From Olleya namhaensis (GTDB taxonomy: Bacteria > Bacteroidota > Bacteroidia > Flavobacteriales > Flavobacteriaceae): a DNA stretch of 64,000 nt. Each line of letters begins with the position of its first letter. Positions within the stretch are counted from its first letter, which is position 1. This document shows positions 38,103-46,793 of this stretch, piece by piece. The translations under genes and the position numbers were made by a program. The DNA is taken from contig NZ_FORM01000004.1 in the NCBI RefSeq assembly GCF_900114005.1, positions 124,001-188,000 on the forward strand. Direction: 5' to 3'. A model generated the notes under the pieces. It had not been told where the DNA came from, made no database searches, and was given only the letters and a program-made list of their open reading frames with translations.

Positions 38103-39173
38103 TTACCCCAATCCCAACAAGTAATCTGCAGCAGCAAAAGGAGTGGTTTGATTGGCCTCAATCAGCGCGAGTTGTTTGTTTAGTTCTATTTTAATGTCAG
38201 GATTATTAAAAAAGACAGCTTTAAGTTGTTCTTCAATAGTCTGTAGCAACCAAAATTTATTTTGCTCGGTACGTTTGCTATTAAAGTAGTTGTTCTGTTT
38301 GGTTAGCGTGATGTAATCAGAAATAACATCCCAAATTTCAGAGATACCATCATTAGTTAAAGCGCTGCATAAAGTAACTTTAGGTTGCCAATTAGAGTCT
38401 TTAATTGGGTACATGTGTAAAGCACGGTTAAACTCGACTTTAGCCAATTTAGCACGTTTAACGTTGTCTCCATCTGCTTTGTTAATTGCTATGGCGTCTG
38501 CCATTTCAATAATACCTCTTTTAATACCTTGCAGTTCGTCTCCAGCGCCTGCCAATTTTAGTAATAAAAAGAAGTCTACCATGCTATGGACAGCAGTTTC
38601 ACTTTGACCAACACCAACAGTTTCAATAATCACTGTGTCAAAACCTGCAGCTTCACATAGGATAATTGTTTCCCGCGTTTTTCTGGCTACACCGCCCAAA
38701 GATGTTCCGGAGGCTGATGGGCGTATATAGGCATTGTTATTTTTAACCAAATCTTCCATTCTGGTTTTGTCTCCAAGAATACTACCTTTAGTTATGCTAC
38801 TACTTGGGTCTACAGCCAAGACTGCTACTTTTTTGTTTAAAGTGGTTAGGTGTGTTCCAAAAGCTTCAATAAAGGTGCTTTTTCCAACACCAGGCACACC
38901 GGTAATACCAATTCGTGTCGATTGATTGGCATGTGGTAAGCAGGCTTTAATTATAGCATTAGCTTGTGCGGTATGTTTTGGGTTTTTACTTTCTACTAAA
39001 GTAATGGCTTGACTTAAAGCGGTAATGTTTCCGTTTAAAATCGCGCCTACTAAATCTTTAGTGGTACGTTGTAATCTACGTTTGGCTTTTAGTTTTAAAA
39101 CAGCATCTGGATTGGTCATTTCTGGAGAAGAAACGCCTTCAGTTTTTGATAGAGCTGTTTTTTTATTGGACAT
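38103..39173 (-). CDS. meaB: Methylmalonyl-CoA mutase chaperone GTPase MeaB
   Basis: This 356-residue GTPase protects and loads adenosylcobalamin into methylmalonyl-CoA mutase. It has the P-loop GVPGVGKS (92-99), DPSSSITKG (the Switch-like block), the ETVGVGQSE segment and NKADGDN for guanine recognition. The mutase genes are not in the window, but a PduO-type cobalamin adenosyltransferase is at 54560-55132. A variant of a dispersed 14-base element lies immediately upstream of its start. Confidence 0.95.
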   Translation of the reverse strand: MSNKKTALSKTEGVSSPEMTNPDAVLKLKAKRRLQRTTKDLVGAILNGNITALSQAITLVESKNPKHTAQANAIIKACLPHANQSTRIGITGVPGVGKSTFIEAFGTHLTTLNKKVAVLAVDPSSSITKGSILGDKTRMEDLVKNNNAYIRPSASGTSLGGVARKTRETIILCEAAGFDTVIIETVGVGQSETAVHSMVDFFLLLKLAGAGDELQGIKRGIIEMADAIAINKADGDNVKRAKLAKVEFNRALHMYPIKDSNWQPKVTLCSALTNDGISEIWDVISDYITLTKQNNYFNSKRTEQNKFWLLQTIEEQLKAVFFNNPDIKIELNKQLALIEANQTTPFAAADYLLGLG

Positions 39174-39186
39174 AGTTGCTTTTAAT

Positions 39187-39200
39187 TTCCGCGTAAGCGT
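39187..39200. repeat. Variant copy of the dispersed 14-base element
   Basis: TTCCGCGTAAGCGT matches TTCCGCGAAAGCGC at 12 of 14 positions. It lies between the meaB and DUF2911 genes. Confidence 0.4.
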
Positions 39201-39208
39201 TACTAAAA

Positions 39209-39757
39209 TTAATCTTTTAAAGGGACTTCAATTTTTACATTATCCCAAGCCATTGTCATTTTTAAATCGTCTGTAGAGTTGTCAAAAGCCACTGTAAATT
39301 GCTCTACGGTTTTATCTAGTTTTTTTGCGGGTACTTCAACTTCTACCACGTCAAAATTAGGATCCCAATTAGGTTCCATTTTTTCGTTAACTCCCCAATC
39401 ATATTGTTTAGAGTTAAACATGACTTTCCAGTTATCCGCTTTTGGTACGGTCCAAAGGGTATATTTTCCTTTAGGTAATTTAACGCCTTTTATTGATAGA
39501 TCATGATTAGTTTCAAACGTAGTTGCCTCATTGGCACCAGTACGCCACACTTTATCAAAAGGGACTAAAGCACCAAAAACATCTCTGTCACGTTTTGAAG
39601 GCCTGTTGTATACAACTTTTACATTTAAGTCGTTAATTTTGATTCCGGCAGTATCTTTTGGACTTAAAGGTTTATTAAATAGTCCTGTGCTAGTCGAAAA
39701 TTGATAACCTACGACACCAATTACGACAAGAATTAATAGATATATAAATTTTTTCAT
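39209..39757 (-). CDS. DUF2911 family exported protein
   Basis: This 182-residue protein has an N-terminal hydrophobic anchor (residues 5-18) and a DUF2911 beta domain with VYNRPSKRDRDVFG, VWRTGANEATTFET and YTLWTVPKADNW, all diagnostic for the family. It is probably periplasmic or membrane-anchored. The family is common in Bacteroidota, with no proven function. It lies upstream of meaB on the same strand but is separated by a 35-base gap containing a repeat. Confidence 0.9.
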   Translation of the reverse strand: MKKFIYLLILVVIGVVGYQFSTSTGLFNKPLSPKDTAGIKINDLNVKVVYNRPSKRDRDVFGALVPFDKVWRTGANEATTFETNHDLSIKGVKLPKGKYTLWTVPKADNWKVMFNSKQYDWGVNEKMEPNWDPNFDVVEVEVPAKKLDKTVEQFTVAFDNSTDDLKMTMAWDNVKIEVPLKD

Positions 39758-39941
39758 TTTAATTTAACTGGATAATAGTCATTAATAGTGAAACAAAATT
39801 AACTGAAAATTTAGTACTTACAGAAGGATAAGCCTTAAATTATTCTAAATATTTGTGCTAAATTGAAAAATAATATCACTTTTTTGCAACACTGCTTTTT
39901 TTGTGTCGTCTTTAAGCTGAACACTAACCAAAAACCAACAA

Positions 39942-40499
39942 GTGAAAGTCGTTACTTTAGATAACATTGAGTTGTGTAAACAAAACAACCGGAAAGCCCA
40001 AATGCAGGTGTATCAGCAATACTGCGATGCCATGTATCATGTTGCTTTACGATTTGTAAACCACACAGCCGAGGCAGAAGATGTCGTCCAAGATGCTTTT
40101 ATTAAGGCATTTAGTAAACTACATCAATTTAAAGGCGATGTTACTTTTGGCGCTTGGTTAAAACGTATTGTTATTAATAAAAGTATTGATTACTTAAAGT
40201 CTAAAAAGCAACGATTGGTTGAATTGGACGAGGTGCATCTGAAGGTAATAGATACCGATACAAATGACAAATGGTTAGTAGATGATACAACAACTTTAGA
40301 CCAAATAAAACAAGCCATTAACAGCCTTCCGGATAAATACAAATACGTAGTCATGCTATTTTTAGTAGAAGGGTATGATCATCAAGAGATTTCGCAAATT
40401 TTGAATATTACAGAAGTTGCCTCGCGTACCCAATTATCCAGAGGAAAAGTAAAATTGCAAGACCTTTTAAAACACACCCATTATGGCGAAAGATATTAA
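39942..40499 (+). CDS. ECF-type RNA polymerase sigma factor
   Basis: This 185-residue sigma-70 family protein has region 2 (YHVALRFVNHTAEAEDVVQDAF, about 30-55) and region 4 (INSLPDKYKYVVMLFLVEGYDHQEISQILNI, about 125-157). It starts with GTG at 39942; the next methionine would cut into the N-terminal helix. Its end overlaps the ATG of the next gene by 17 bases, implying coupled translation, as is typical of a sigma/anti-sigma pair. Confidence 0.92.
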   Translation: MKVVTLDNIELCKQNNRKAQMQVYQQYCDAMYHVALRFVNHTAEAEDVVQDAFIKAFSKLHQFKGDVTFGAWLKRIVINKSIDYLKSKKQRLVELDEVHLKVIDTDTNDKWLVDDTTTLDQIKQAINSLPDKYKYVVMLFLVEGYDHQEISQILNITEVASRTQLSRGKVKLQDLLKHTHYGERY

Positions 40500-41064
40500 A
40501 GACTTATTTAATGCAGATAATACATTATCCAAACCCCAAATGTCTAAAGGACATGAGGCTAGATTTTTGGACAAGTTAGAGCACGCATTGCCAGAGAAAA
40601 CCAAGTCTAAATGGACATTTTTAAATATTGCAGCTAGTGTATTGTTAGTAATTGGTTTAGGTTTTGGAAGTTATACGCTTTTTAAAACCCAAACGACGCC
40701 AACACAAGTCGTGGATACAGATAATCCAACACCAAAAATTAATACTACAAAACCGTCTATAACATTAGGAGATATTTCTCCTGATTTAAAAAAGGTGGAA
40801 GATTATTACGTGGCCAATATTAATTTAGAATTATCTAAACTAAAATTGACACCGGATAATAAAGAGTTGTTTGATGGGTATGTGTTACGATTGGAAGAGT
40901 TGAATGCAGAATATAAAAGCTTGTCTACAGAGTTGACTACTAGTGGCCCAGATGAGCATACCGTTAATGCATTAATCCAAAATCTTAAACTGCGTTTAAA
41001 CTTGATGTATCGTCTTAAGGAACAGTTAAGTCAGTTAAACAGTATAAAAGCTTCTCAAGGGTAA
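40483..41064 (+). CDS. Single-pass membrane protein, probable anti-sigma factor
   Basis: This 193-residue protein has a cytosolic N-terminus (1-44), one membrane helix (about 46-66) and a helical periplasmic part rich in leucine heptads (NLELSKLKL, then LNAEYKSL and LNLMYRLKEQLSQL). It overlaps the sigma factor gene and fits the topology of an anti-sigma factor, but no zinc-binding anti-sigma signature (HxxxCxxC) is present. The role is inferred from position. It is followed by a 512-residue exported protein. Confidence 0.75.
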   Translation: MAKDIKDLFNADNTLSKPQMSKGHEARFLDKLEHALPEKTKSKWTFLNIAASVLLVIGLGFGSYTLFKTQTTPTQVVDTDNPTPKINTTKPSITLGDISPDLKKVEDYYVANINLELSKLKLTPDNKELFDGYVLRLEELNAEYKSLSTELTTSGPDEHTVNALIQNLKLRLNLMYRLKEQLSQLNSIKASQG

Positions 41065-41084
41065 GCTTTAAAAATTATAATATA

Positions 41085-42623
41085 ATGAAACACTATAAAA
41101 TATTTAAAACTATAGCGCTTAGCGCAATCCTTTTGTTGGTAACCTTAAGTGTTACTGCGCAACAAAAGATGAGTAAAATTGATCAATCTGTAAGAGCAGA
41201 TCGTGATGTAACGGTAGATCTAAATACAAGTCATACCAATATTATTGTGGAAACTTGGAATAAAGATTATATCGAGGTCGAAGCCTTTATTGAAAGTAAA
41301 AAACTATCCCAAGAAGATCTACAAAAAGCATTAGATAATTGGGAGGTTAGCTTAACTGGAGATTCGGATTATGTAAAAATTACCTCAAAAGGGTCTAAGG
41401 GTATTTGGTCTGATGATATGAGTTTGACTATTTTGGATGAAGCGTCAATCCAAGCATTGGCCAACTTGCCAGAAAAATTAGAAATAAACTTAGGACCACT
41501 GTTACAAAAGTTAGAGCAATTAGATGTTTTAGGAGAATTGCCAGAAAAACTAAAATCATTACGCATTCCAAAGTCTCCGGACGGGAATTATAATGTCGAT
41601 TTTGATTACGATAGGTATAAAAACGAAGGTGAATCTTATTTAGATACGTGGAGTAAAAAATACCGTAAAGACTATGGTGAAGCTTATGAGCAAGAAATGC
41701 GAACTTGGGCAAAAAGCATCAACCAGGAAGATATTGATAGGTTTGAAAAAGAAATGGAAGCTTGGGGCGAAAATTTTGGTAAACAAATAGAAAGCTTATT
41801 TGATGATGATTTTGAGAAAAGTATGGAAGCGTGGGGAGAGAATTTTGGTAAGAAGTTTGAAGAAGAAATAGCTCCTAAATTAGAAGCATGGGGAGCGCGT
41901 TTTGAACAGGAAGTTGCACCTAAGTTAGAGGCTTGGGGAAAACGATTTGAAGCTGAGTTTGAGCGTAAAATGGAAGCACAGTTTGAGGACGATGGAAAAA
42001 AAGGAAATGACAAAAGCAACAAGCTGTTTAAGGACATAGATTATAATACAACCAAAACCATTATTATAAAAATGCCTAAAAAAGCCAAGTTAAAACTAAA
42101 CGTCAGACATGGCGAGTTAAAATTAGCCAATGCATTGGAAAACGCAAAAGGGGACGTGTCTCATGGATCATTTATAGCTAATCACATTAATGGGGGTAAT
42201 ACCTCCATTAATGTGTCTTATGCTAAAGTGGCTATAAAAGACTGGATGTCTGGTCAGTTAAAATTAAACTATGTCGATGATGCTATAATAGCTAATGCAA
42301 ATAACCTGATTTTAAATGCGGTATCTTCAGATATTGAAGTTAATAACCTGTCTGGTAACTCCGTGATTAACGGTAGTTTTGGAGATTTGTTAATTAATAC
42401 AATCGCGTCAGATTTTAATAATTTAAACATTGTTTTAGAAAACTCAGAAGCTAAATTAAAGCTACCAAATACAGATTACAACTTGTATTTTAATGGTAAT
42501 CGTTCTAAATTTAATAACGTGTCAGCCTCTAATAAAACCATTAAAAATTATCCAAACGATAATAGTAATACAAGTAAAACCATAATTATAAATGCTAAGT
42601 TTAGTAATGTAATTGCTAAATAA
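41085..42623 (+). CDS. Exported DUF4097-like protein with EAWG repeats
   Basis: This 512-residue protein has a signal peptide (to about AQQ, 26), a DUF4097-like adhesin/beta-helix pattern (SHTNIIVETWNKDYIEVEA at the start and a C-terminal beta-solenoid region, about 330-510, with KLNVRHGELKL and ISVSY-type strands). Between these sits a helical, charged insertion (about 190-305) with four imperfect EAWGxxF repeats. It closes the sigma/anti-sigma operon and is probably its output or sensor. Its function is unknown. Confidence 0.8.
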   Translation: MKHYKIFKTIALSAILLLVTLSVTAQQKMSKIDQSVRADRDVTVDLNTSHTNIIVETWNKDYIEVEAFIESKKLSQEDLQKALDNWEVSLTGDSDYVKITSKGSKGIWSDDMSLTILDEASIQALANLPEKLEINLGPLLQKLEQLDVLGELPEKLKSLRIPKSPDGNYNVDFDYDRYKNEGESYLDTWSKKYRKDYGEAYEQEMRTWAKSINQEDIDRFEKEMEAWGENFGKQIESLFDDDFEKSMEAWGENFGKKFEEEIAPKLEAWGARFEQEVAPKLEAWGKRFEAEFERKMEAQFEDDGKKGNDKSNKLFKDIDYNTTKTIIIKMPKKAKLKLNVRHGELKLANALENAKGDVSHGSFIANHINGGNTSINVSYAKVAIKDWMSGQLKLNYVDDAIIANANNLILNAVSSDIEVNNLSGNSVINGSFGDLLINTIASDFNNLNIVLENSEAKLKLPNTDYNLYFNGNRSKFNNVSASNKTIKNYPNDNSNTSKTIIINAKFSNVIAK

Positions 42624-42656
42624 AATTTCTAAATTTGAATTCAATATTGTTTTAAT

Positions 42657-43346
42657 ATGAATTCAACTACACCTTCTTCTTTTTTAAGTCAATGGACTGG
42701 ACCAGCTCTAAATGTTATAGATGCATCCATCCCAAAATCGGATTATATCGCTATAGATTTATCCAAAGCTAATCAAGATTTAAATACTTTTGATGTGGCA
42801 TCATCTTCCGCTTGGGAGATTTATATGACTAATTATCTTAAAGCGCACAATAAGCAAGTTGCTTTTGGTGGCTATTTAGAGACTAGAAATCTATATAATC
42901 GTAGTGCTTATTTTTCGGCTCAAGCCGAAACAGAACAGCGTAACATCCATATTGGGTTAGATTTATGGTGTCCAGCCAATACAGCAGTTTTATCTTGTTT
43001 TGATGGTACAATTCATAGTTTTAATAATAACACCAATTTTGGCGACTATGGGCCAACTATTATTGTAAAACATACCATTAATAACGAAACTTTTTATACA
43101 CTTTACGGGCATTTAAACGAAGCATCAATAGCTAATTTAAAAGTAGGAGGTACTGTCGCTCAAGGCGAAACCATAGCACATCTTGGAGACGCTTCTGTAA
43201 ACGGAGATTATGCCCCGCATTTACACTTTCAGATTATATTGGATATACAAGATAAGACTGGAGACTATCCGGGCGTTTGCTGTTTAAATACGCTTGCGTT
43301 TTATAAATCAAATACTGTAGATCCAGGACCAATTTTAGGATTATAA
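42657..43346 (+). CDS. M23-family metallopeptidase (LytM-like)
   Basis: This 229-residue protein has a LytM/M23 zinc peptidase domain: His98-x-x-x-Asp102 (HIGLD), His152 in YGHLN and His188-x-His190 (HLHF). All four zinc or catalytic positions are present, so it could be an active peptidoglycan endopeptidase. No signal peptide is visible at the start (MNSTTPSSFLSQW), so its cell location is unclear. It follows the sigma operon after 33 bases and may be part of it. Confidence 0.87.
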   Translation: MNSTTPSSFLSQWTGPALNVIDASIPKSDYIAIDLSKANQDLNTFDVASSSAWEIYMTNYLKAHNKQVAFGGYLETRNLYNRSAYFSAQAETEQRNIHIGLDLWCPANTAVLSCFDGTIHSFNNNTNFGDYGPTIIVKHTINNETFYTLYGHLNEASIANLKVGGTVAQGETIAHLGDASVNGDYAPHLHFQIILDIQDKTGDYPGVCCLNTLAFYKSNTVDPGPILGL

Positions 43347-43349
43347 CAA

Positions 43350-43760
43350 TTAATCTAAAATTTGTAAATCTCTTTTAATACGTTGTTCCGTTGGCATTAA
43401 TAAAGCTAAATATACAATTAGCAGTAGTCCAAAAACAATAAGCTCTGGTTTAAGTATTAAGATTAAAAAAGCAGCGCCTTCAATAATAGCATAGCGCACA
43501 ATAGATGCACTTTGGTAGGGTACTATTTTTTCTTTTAAGCTAAGCGCGTTGTCTATTTTGGAAACCAACATTTTAAACATCAAATTACTGATTATAAAAG
43601 CAGCGATAGGAATCGCTAAATAAATCATGTTATCGTTATCTAATGTTGGTAATTTTAATTGACTAAAGTCAGATAAATTACCTAATACAAAGTAGGCAAC
43701 TACTAAACCAGCAACTAACGCTAAATGAATAATTCTAAATACTTTTAATTGTTCTTTCAT
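43350..43760 (-). CDS. Hypothetical four-helix membrane protein
   Basis: This 136-residue protein has about four membrane helices (IIHLALVAGLVVAYFVL, LAIPIAAFIISNLMF, IIEGAAFLILIL, and LIVFGLLLIVYLALL). I recall comparable small flavobacterial membrane proteins, but no named family is recognised. It is three bases from the stop of the M23 peptidase gene on the opposite strand. Confidence 0.72.
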   Translation of the reverse strand: MKEQLKVFRIIHLALVAGLVVAYFVLGNLSDFSQLKLPTLDNDNMIYLAIPIAAFIISNLMFKMLVSKIDNALSLKEKIVPYQSASIVRYAIIEGAAFLILILKPELIVFGLLLIVYLALLMPTEQRIKRDLQILD

Positions 43761-43849
43761 GGGTTTGGGATAGGTTTTGTATTAAAAACTAGTGTGGTAT
43801 AAAGGTTTTTAAGTAGAAGCTTGTCTTTTAAATTTGTAAAGTGATCTTA

Positions 43850-44284
43850 TTAAAAACCACTTTCTTCAGCCATTTTTACAACACCTACAGTTAAAATCAA
43901 ATTGGCAAAGCGACGTTGCTCTCCGGTTTGAATTATTAAAGTCGTTTCTGGGGCTTTAATTTTGTCATAAAAAGCCCAACGTTCCATCTCATCCCATGTA
44001 ACATCTCCAAGCACTTTTTTATAAGCGTCATGTATTTCTGCATTTGCTTCAGCAGGTTTTTCCATAACAATGGCGCCTTGAAAAGGACAAACTTCTATTA
44101 GACCTTTAAGTACGGTAAGCGCATCTAACAATCCAGGACGAAAGTTGAGGTGGACTGTTGTCGAGTTTGGGCCTGTCATGGCGCCAACAGGTAAATTACC
44201 GTCAGCAATGACAACTTGTGCAAAATGACCTGAGCGCGCTAACGCTTCCATAATTGTAGGGTGAATAACTGGAGTTTTTAACAT
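43850..44284 (-). CDS. RbsD/FucU family sugar mutarotase
   Basis: This 144-residue protein matches the RbsD/FucU family of small mutarotases, which interconvert anomers of fucose or ribose. The landmarks are HPTIMEALARSGHFAQVVIADGNLP, including the catalytic-type His20, and the C-terminal region RFANLILTVGVV. The sugar cannot be decided from the sequence. A 59-base repeat (44314-44372) lies 29 bases before its start codon. Confidence 0.88.
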   Translation of the reverse strand: MLKTPVIHPTIMEALARSGHFAQVVIADGNLPVGAMTGPNSTTVHLNFRPGLLDALTVLKGLIEVCPFQGAIVMEKPAEANAEIHDAYKKVLGDVTWDEMERWAFYDKIKAPETTLIIQTGEQRRFANLILTVGVVKMAEESGF

Positions 44285-44313
44285 AATTGGTAGTTTGGTT
44301 TGATGTATAGTTG

Positions 44314-44372
44314 ATAAGATTCTGTTTTATAGAATTTTATTAAAAGTCAAACGAAGTTAATTAAAAAAAGGA
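44314..44372. repeat. 59-base direct repeat, copy 1
   Basis: Matches 44914-44972 at 58 of 59 positions; the only difference is base 44321 (t versus c). It lies upstream (minus strand) of the RbsD/FucU gene. The flanks diverge. Confidence 0.9.
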
Positions 44373-44447
44373 AAACGTCAAATAGTCATCTAATCTTAAG
44401 TGATAAGACACCTAATTTTTAAGTTTAGGTTTTAAATCGATTACTAA

Positions 44448-44873
44448 TCACGATTTATTAGGCTGTTTGTTAGATAAATATATAACTCTTCCTAAATACA
44501 TTAAAAATGGAATTGCGCTTCCTAACGTTAAAAAAAATAGATATTTTTCGTAATTCCAAGCGCCGAAACAAACTGTAATTAAAGGAATTAACATTAATGC
44601 AAGTCCTATATACATCCAAATGTTTTTATTTGAAAAGTCTTTAGAAAACAATAATACAATTGATATTAGTTTTCCTATTAAGGAAACAAGAGCTATAATA
44701 AGCAGGCTACTTTCAAAAGGATAGTCTTTCTGATAATTAATTCCGGTTTTGATTAAAGCAGGAATACTCATAATTTCAAACATTATCATAATTCCGAAAC
44801 CGTGTCCAGCAGGTATTCCAATTAAAATTACCGAATTTAGTAGTATAGTTGTTAATAGCGCTCTTTTTATCAC
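44448..44873 (-). CDS. Hypothetical four-helix membrane protein
   Basis: This 141-residue protein has about four membrane helices: LLTTILLNSVILIGIP, LLIIALVSLIGKLISIVLLF, YIGLALMLIPLITVCF and LFFLTLGSAIPFLMYLG. No family is recognised. It is the only gene inside a 600-base unit bracketed by 59-base direct repeats, one lying just upstream of this gene and the other just beyond its stop. Its codon use appears normal for the genome. Confidence 0.7.
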   Translation of the reverse strand: MIKRALLTTILLNSVILIGIPAGHGFGIMIMFEIMSIPALIKTGINYQKDYPFESSLLIIALVSLIGKLISIVLLFSKDFSNKNIWMYIGLALMLIPLITVCFGAWNYEKYLFFLTLGSAIPFLMYLGRVIYLSNKQPNKS

Positions 44874-44913
44874 TTAGTAGTGCGAGTTTTAGGTAGTGTA
44901 AGGGTGTTAGTAA

Positions 44914-44972
44914 ATAAGATCCTGTTTTATAGAATTTTATTAAAAGTCAAACGAAGTTAATTAAAAAAAGGA
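44914..44972. repeat. 59-base direct repeat, copy 2
   Basis: Second copy of the 44314-44372 sequence, exactly 600 bases away. It lies 41 bases upstream of the 141-residue membrane protein gene on the minus strand. Confidence 0.9.
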
Positions 44973-45029
44973 TAATTTCAAGTTGTTGATTTGTCTTTGC
45001 GTCAGTTGTAATATGTGCAGTATAAATAA

Positions 45030-45068
45030 AAACACACAAACCTAAGTTGTTAATAGGTTTGTGTGTTT
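45030..45068 (-). terminator. Terminator downstream of aceA
   Basis: Perfect 15-base-pair stem: AAACACACAAACCTA (45030-45044) with TAGGTTTGTGTGTTT (45054-45068), about 29 bases beyond the aceA stop codon. Confidence 0.8.
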
Positions 45069-45096
45069 AAATAAAGTGAACTAACAATGCTAATAT

Positions 45097-46719
45097 TTAT
45101 GCTGCTGAAACAGCTTTTGATATAGTGCTTGTTTTGCTTTCAAATTGATTTGACGTGTTGTTTTCTCCGCCTGCTTTTAAAGCTTTGTCACCTGCAAAAA
45201 ACGTTTTATGATCATCTCCAAGATCAGAACCTGCCATTCTTTGGTGTTTGACGCAAGACACGCCTTTGCGGATTTCTTGTCTTTGTACATCCTTTACATA
45301 AGCTAACATCCCATCTTCGCCAAAATATCCTTTCGTTAAATCATTCATATGCAACGCAGTGGTGTGATAGGTTGGTAGTGTAATTAGGTGGTGGAATATT
45401 CCGGCTTCTCTAGCGCTATCTTTTTGGAATGTTTTAATTTTTTGATCTGCACGAAAACATAATTCTGTGTTATCATATTCTGCAGCCATTAAATTATTAC
45501 GGTCGTAAGCTGTTACATCTTCACCTTCTGCAAGCATCTCCTGATAAGCTTGATTACGGAAGTTTAATGTCCAGTTAAATGATGGTGAGTTGTTGTAAAC
45601 CAATTTAGCATTGGGTATTACAGCTTTTACGCGATTAACCATATGTGCAATTTGTTTTACGTTTGGTGTTGGCGTTTCTATCCATAATAAATCAGCGCCA
45701 TTTTGCAAGCTTGTTATACAGTCTAAAACGACACGGTCTATATTTGTACCGTCTTTGAATTTGTATAACCCATTGGCTAATCTTACAGGTCTTACTAGTT
45801 TTCCGTCTCTTTTTAGTAGTACATCGTCTTCTTTGGCATCAGTAATGGCGATTTCTTCAGCTTCGACAAATGCTAAATATTGTGATGCTAAATCTCCTGG
45901 TTCTTGACTAACTGGTAGTTTCTGGGTTAATCCAGCACCTTCAGAATCTGTTCTTGCAACAATAACACCCTCATCCACGCCTAATTCTAAAAAGGCATAT
46001 CTAATGGCATTTAATTTTGCAGTAAAATCTTCGTGTGGTACAGTTACTTTACCATCTTGATGCCCACATTGTTTAGCATCAGATACTTGGTTTTCAATTT
46101 GTATAGCACATGCGCCTGCTTCAATCATTTTTTTTGTTAGTAAATAAGTAGCTTCTTCATTACCAAAACCGGCATCAATATCTGCTATAATTGGTACGAT
46201 ATGGGTTTCAAAATTATCAATTTGATCTTGCACATTTTCTCCATTTTCAAGTCTTTTAAATAAATCATTTAATTCTATGGCATCTGCTTGACGTAAAAAA
46301 TCATAGATTTCTGCGATTAGACTTGGCACTGCTGTTTTTTCGTGCATAGACTGATCTGGTAATGGTCCAAATTCTGAACGTAATGCTGCAACCATCCATC
46401 CAGACAAATATAAATAGCGCTTGCTTGTTGTTTTGTGGTGTTTTTTTACTGCAATCATTTTTTGTTGTGCCACAAACCCGTGCCAGCACCCTAAAGATTG
46501 CGTATAGTTTGAGTGATCTGCATCATATGCTGCCATATCTGCTCTCATAATACCAGCCGTATATTTTGCAATATCTAAACCCGTTTTAAAGCGGTTTTGA
46601 GTAGCCATTCTTGCTGCGCTTTCTGGTCGTATGGCATTCCAAGTACTGCCATACTTTGCTTTTAGATTTCTAACGGTTTCTAAAGCCGAACTATAATTTG
46701 ATTGTGCTAAATTTTTCAT
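45097..46719 (-). CDS. aceA: Isocitrate lyase
   Basis: This 540-residue enzyme splits isocitrate to glyoxylate and succinate. The catalytic loop KQCGH is at 216-220 with nucleophilic Cys218, followed by HQDGKV; IIADIDAGFGNEEAT (178-192) supplies the metal site. It is the long isocitrate lyase form (about 530-550 residues, as in fungi and some bacteria) rather than the 430-residue E. coli form. It lies downstream of aceB on the same strand, with a hairpin in the 74-base gap. Confidence 0.95.
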   Translation of the reverse strand: MKNLAQSNYSSALETVRNLKAKYGSTWNAIRPESAARMATQNRFKTGLDIAKYTAGIMRADMAAYDADHSNYTQSLGCWHGFVAQQKMIAVKKHHKTTSKRYLYLSGWMVAALRSEFGPLPDQSMHEKTAVPSLIAEIYDFLRQADAIELNDLFKRLENGENVQDQIDNFETHIVPIIADIDAGFGNEEATYLLTKKMIEAGACAIQIENQVSDAKQCGHQDGKVTVPHEDFTAKLNAIRYAFLELGVDEGVIVARTDSEGAGLTQKLPVSQEPGDLASQYLAFVEAEEIAITDAKEDDVLLKRDGKLVRPVRLANGLYKFKDGTNIDRVVLDCITSLQNGADLLWIETPTPNVKQIAHMVNRVKAVIPNAKLVYNNSPSFNWTLNFRNQAYQEMLAEGEDVTAYDRNNLMAAEYDNTELCFRADQKIKTFQKDSAREAGIFHHLITLPTYHTTALHMNDLTKGYFGEDGMLAYVKDVQRQEIRKGVSCVKHQRMAGSDLGDDHKTFFAGDKALKAGGENNTSNQFESKTSTISKAVSAA

Positions 46720-46754
46720 AATTTTGTAATACGTTATTTTTTATTAATAATTAG

Positions 46755-46785
46755 ATCCTGTTGATTGTTACAGCAATCGCAGGAT
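46755..46785. other. Hairpin between aceB and aceA
   Basis: ATCCTG and GATTG pair with CAATC and CAGGAT around a TTACAG loop. On the plus strand it is followed by a T run and would work as an antisense terminator; in the aceBA mRNA it has no U run after it. Confidence 0.65.
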
Positions 46786-46793
46786 TGTTTTTT

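Noticed and set aside
41684-42037. Minus-strand frame opposite the EAWG-repeat region
   Set aside because: It mirrors a repetitive coding strand; the plus-strand gene has a signal peptide and operon context, and this frame has none.
41085-42623. EAWG repeats as a CRISPR- or phage-like repeat array
   Set aside because: The repeats are in frame within one coding gene, vary in length and are imperfect at DNA level.
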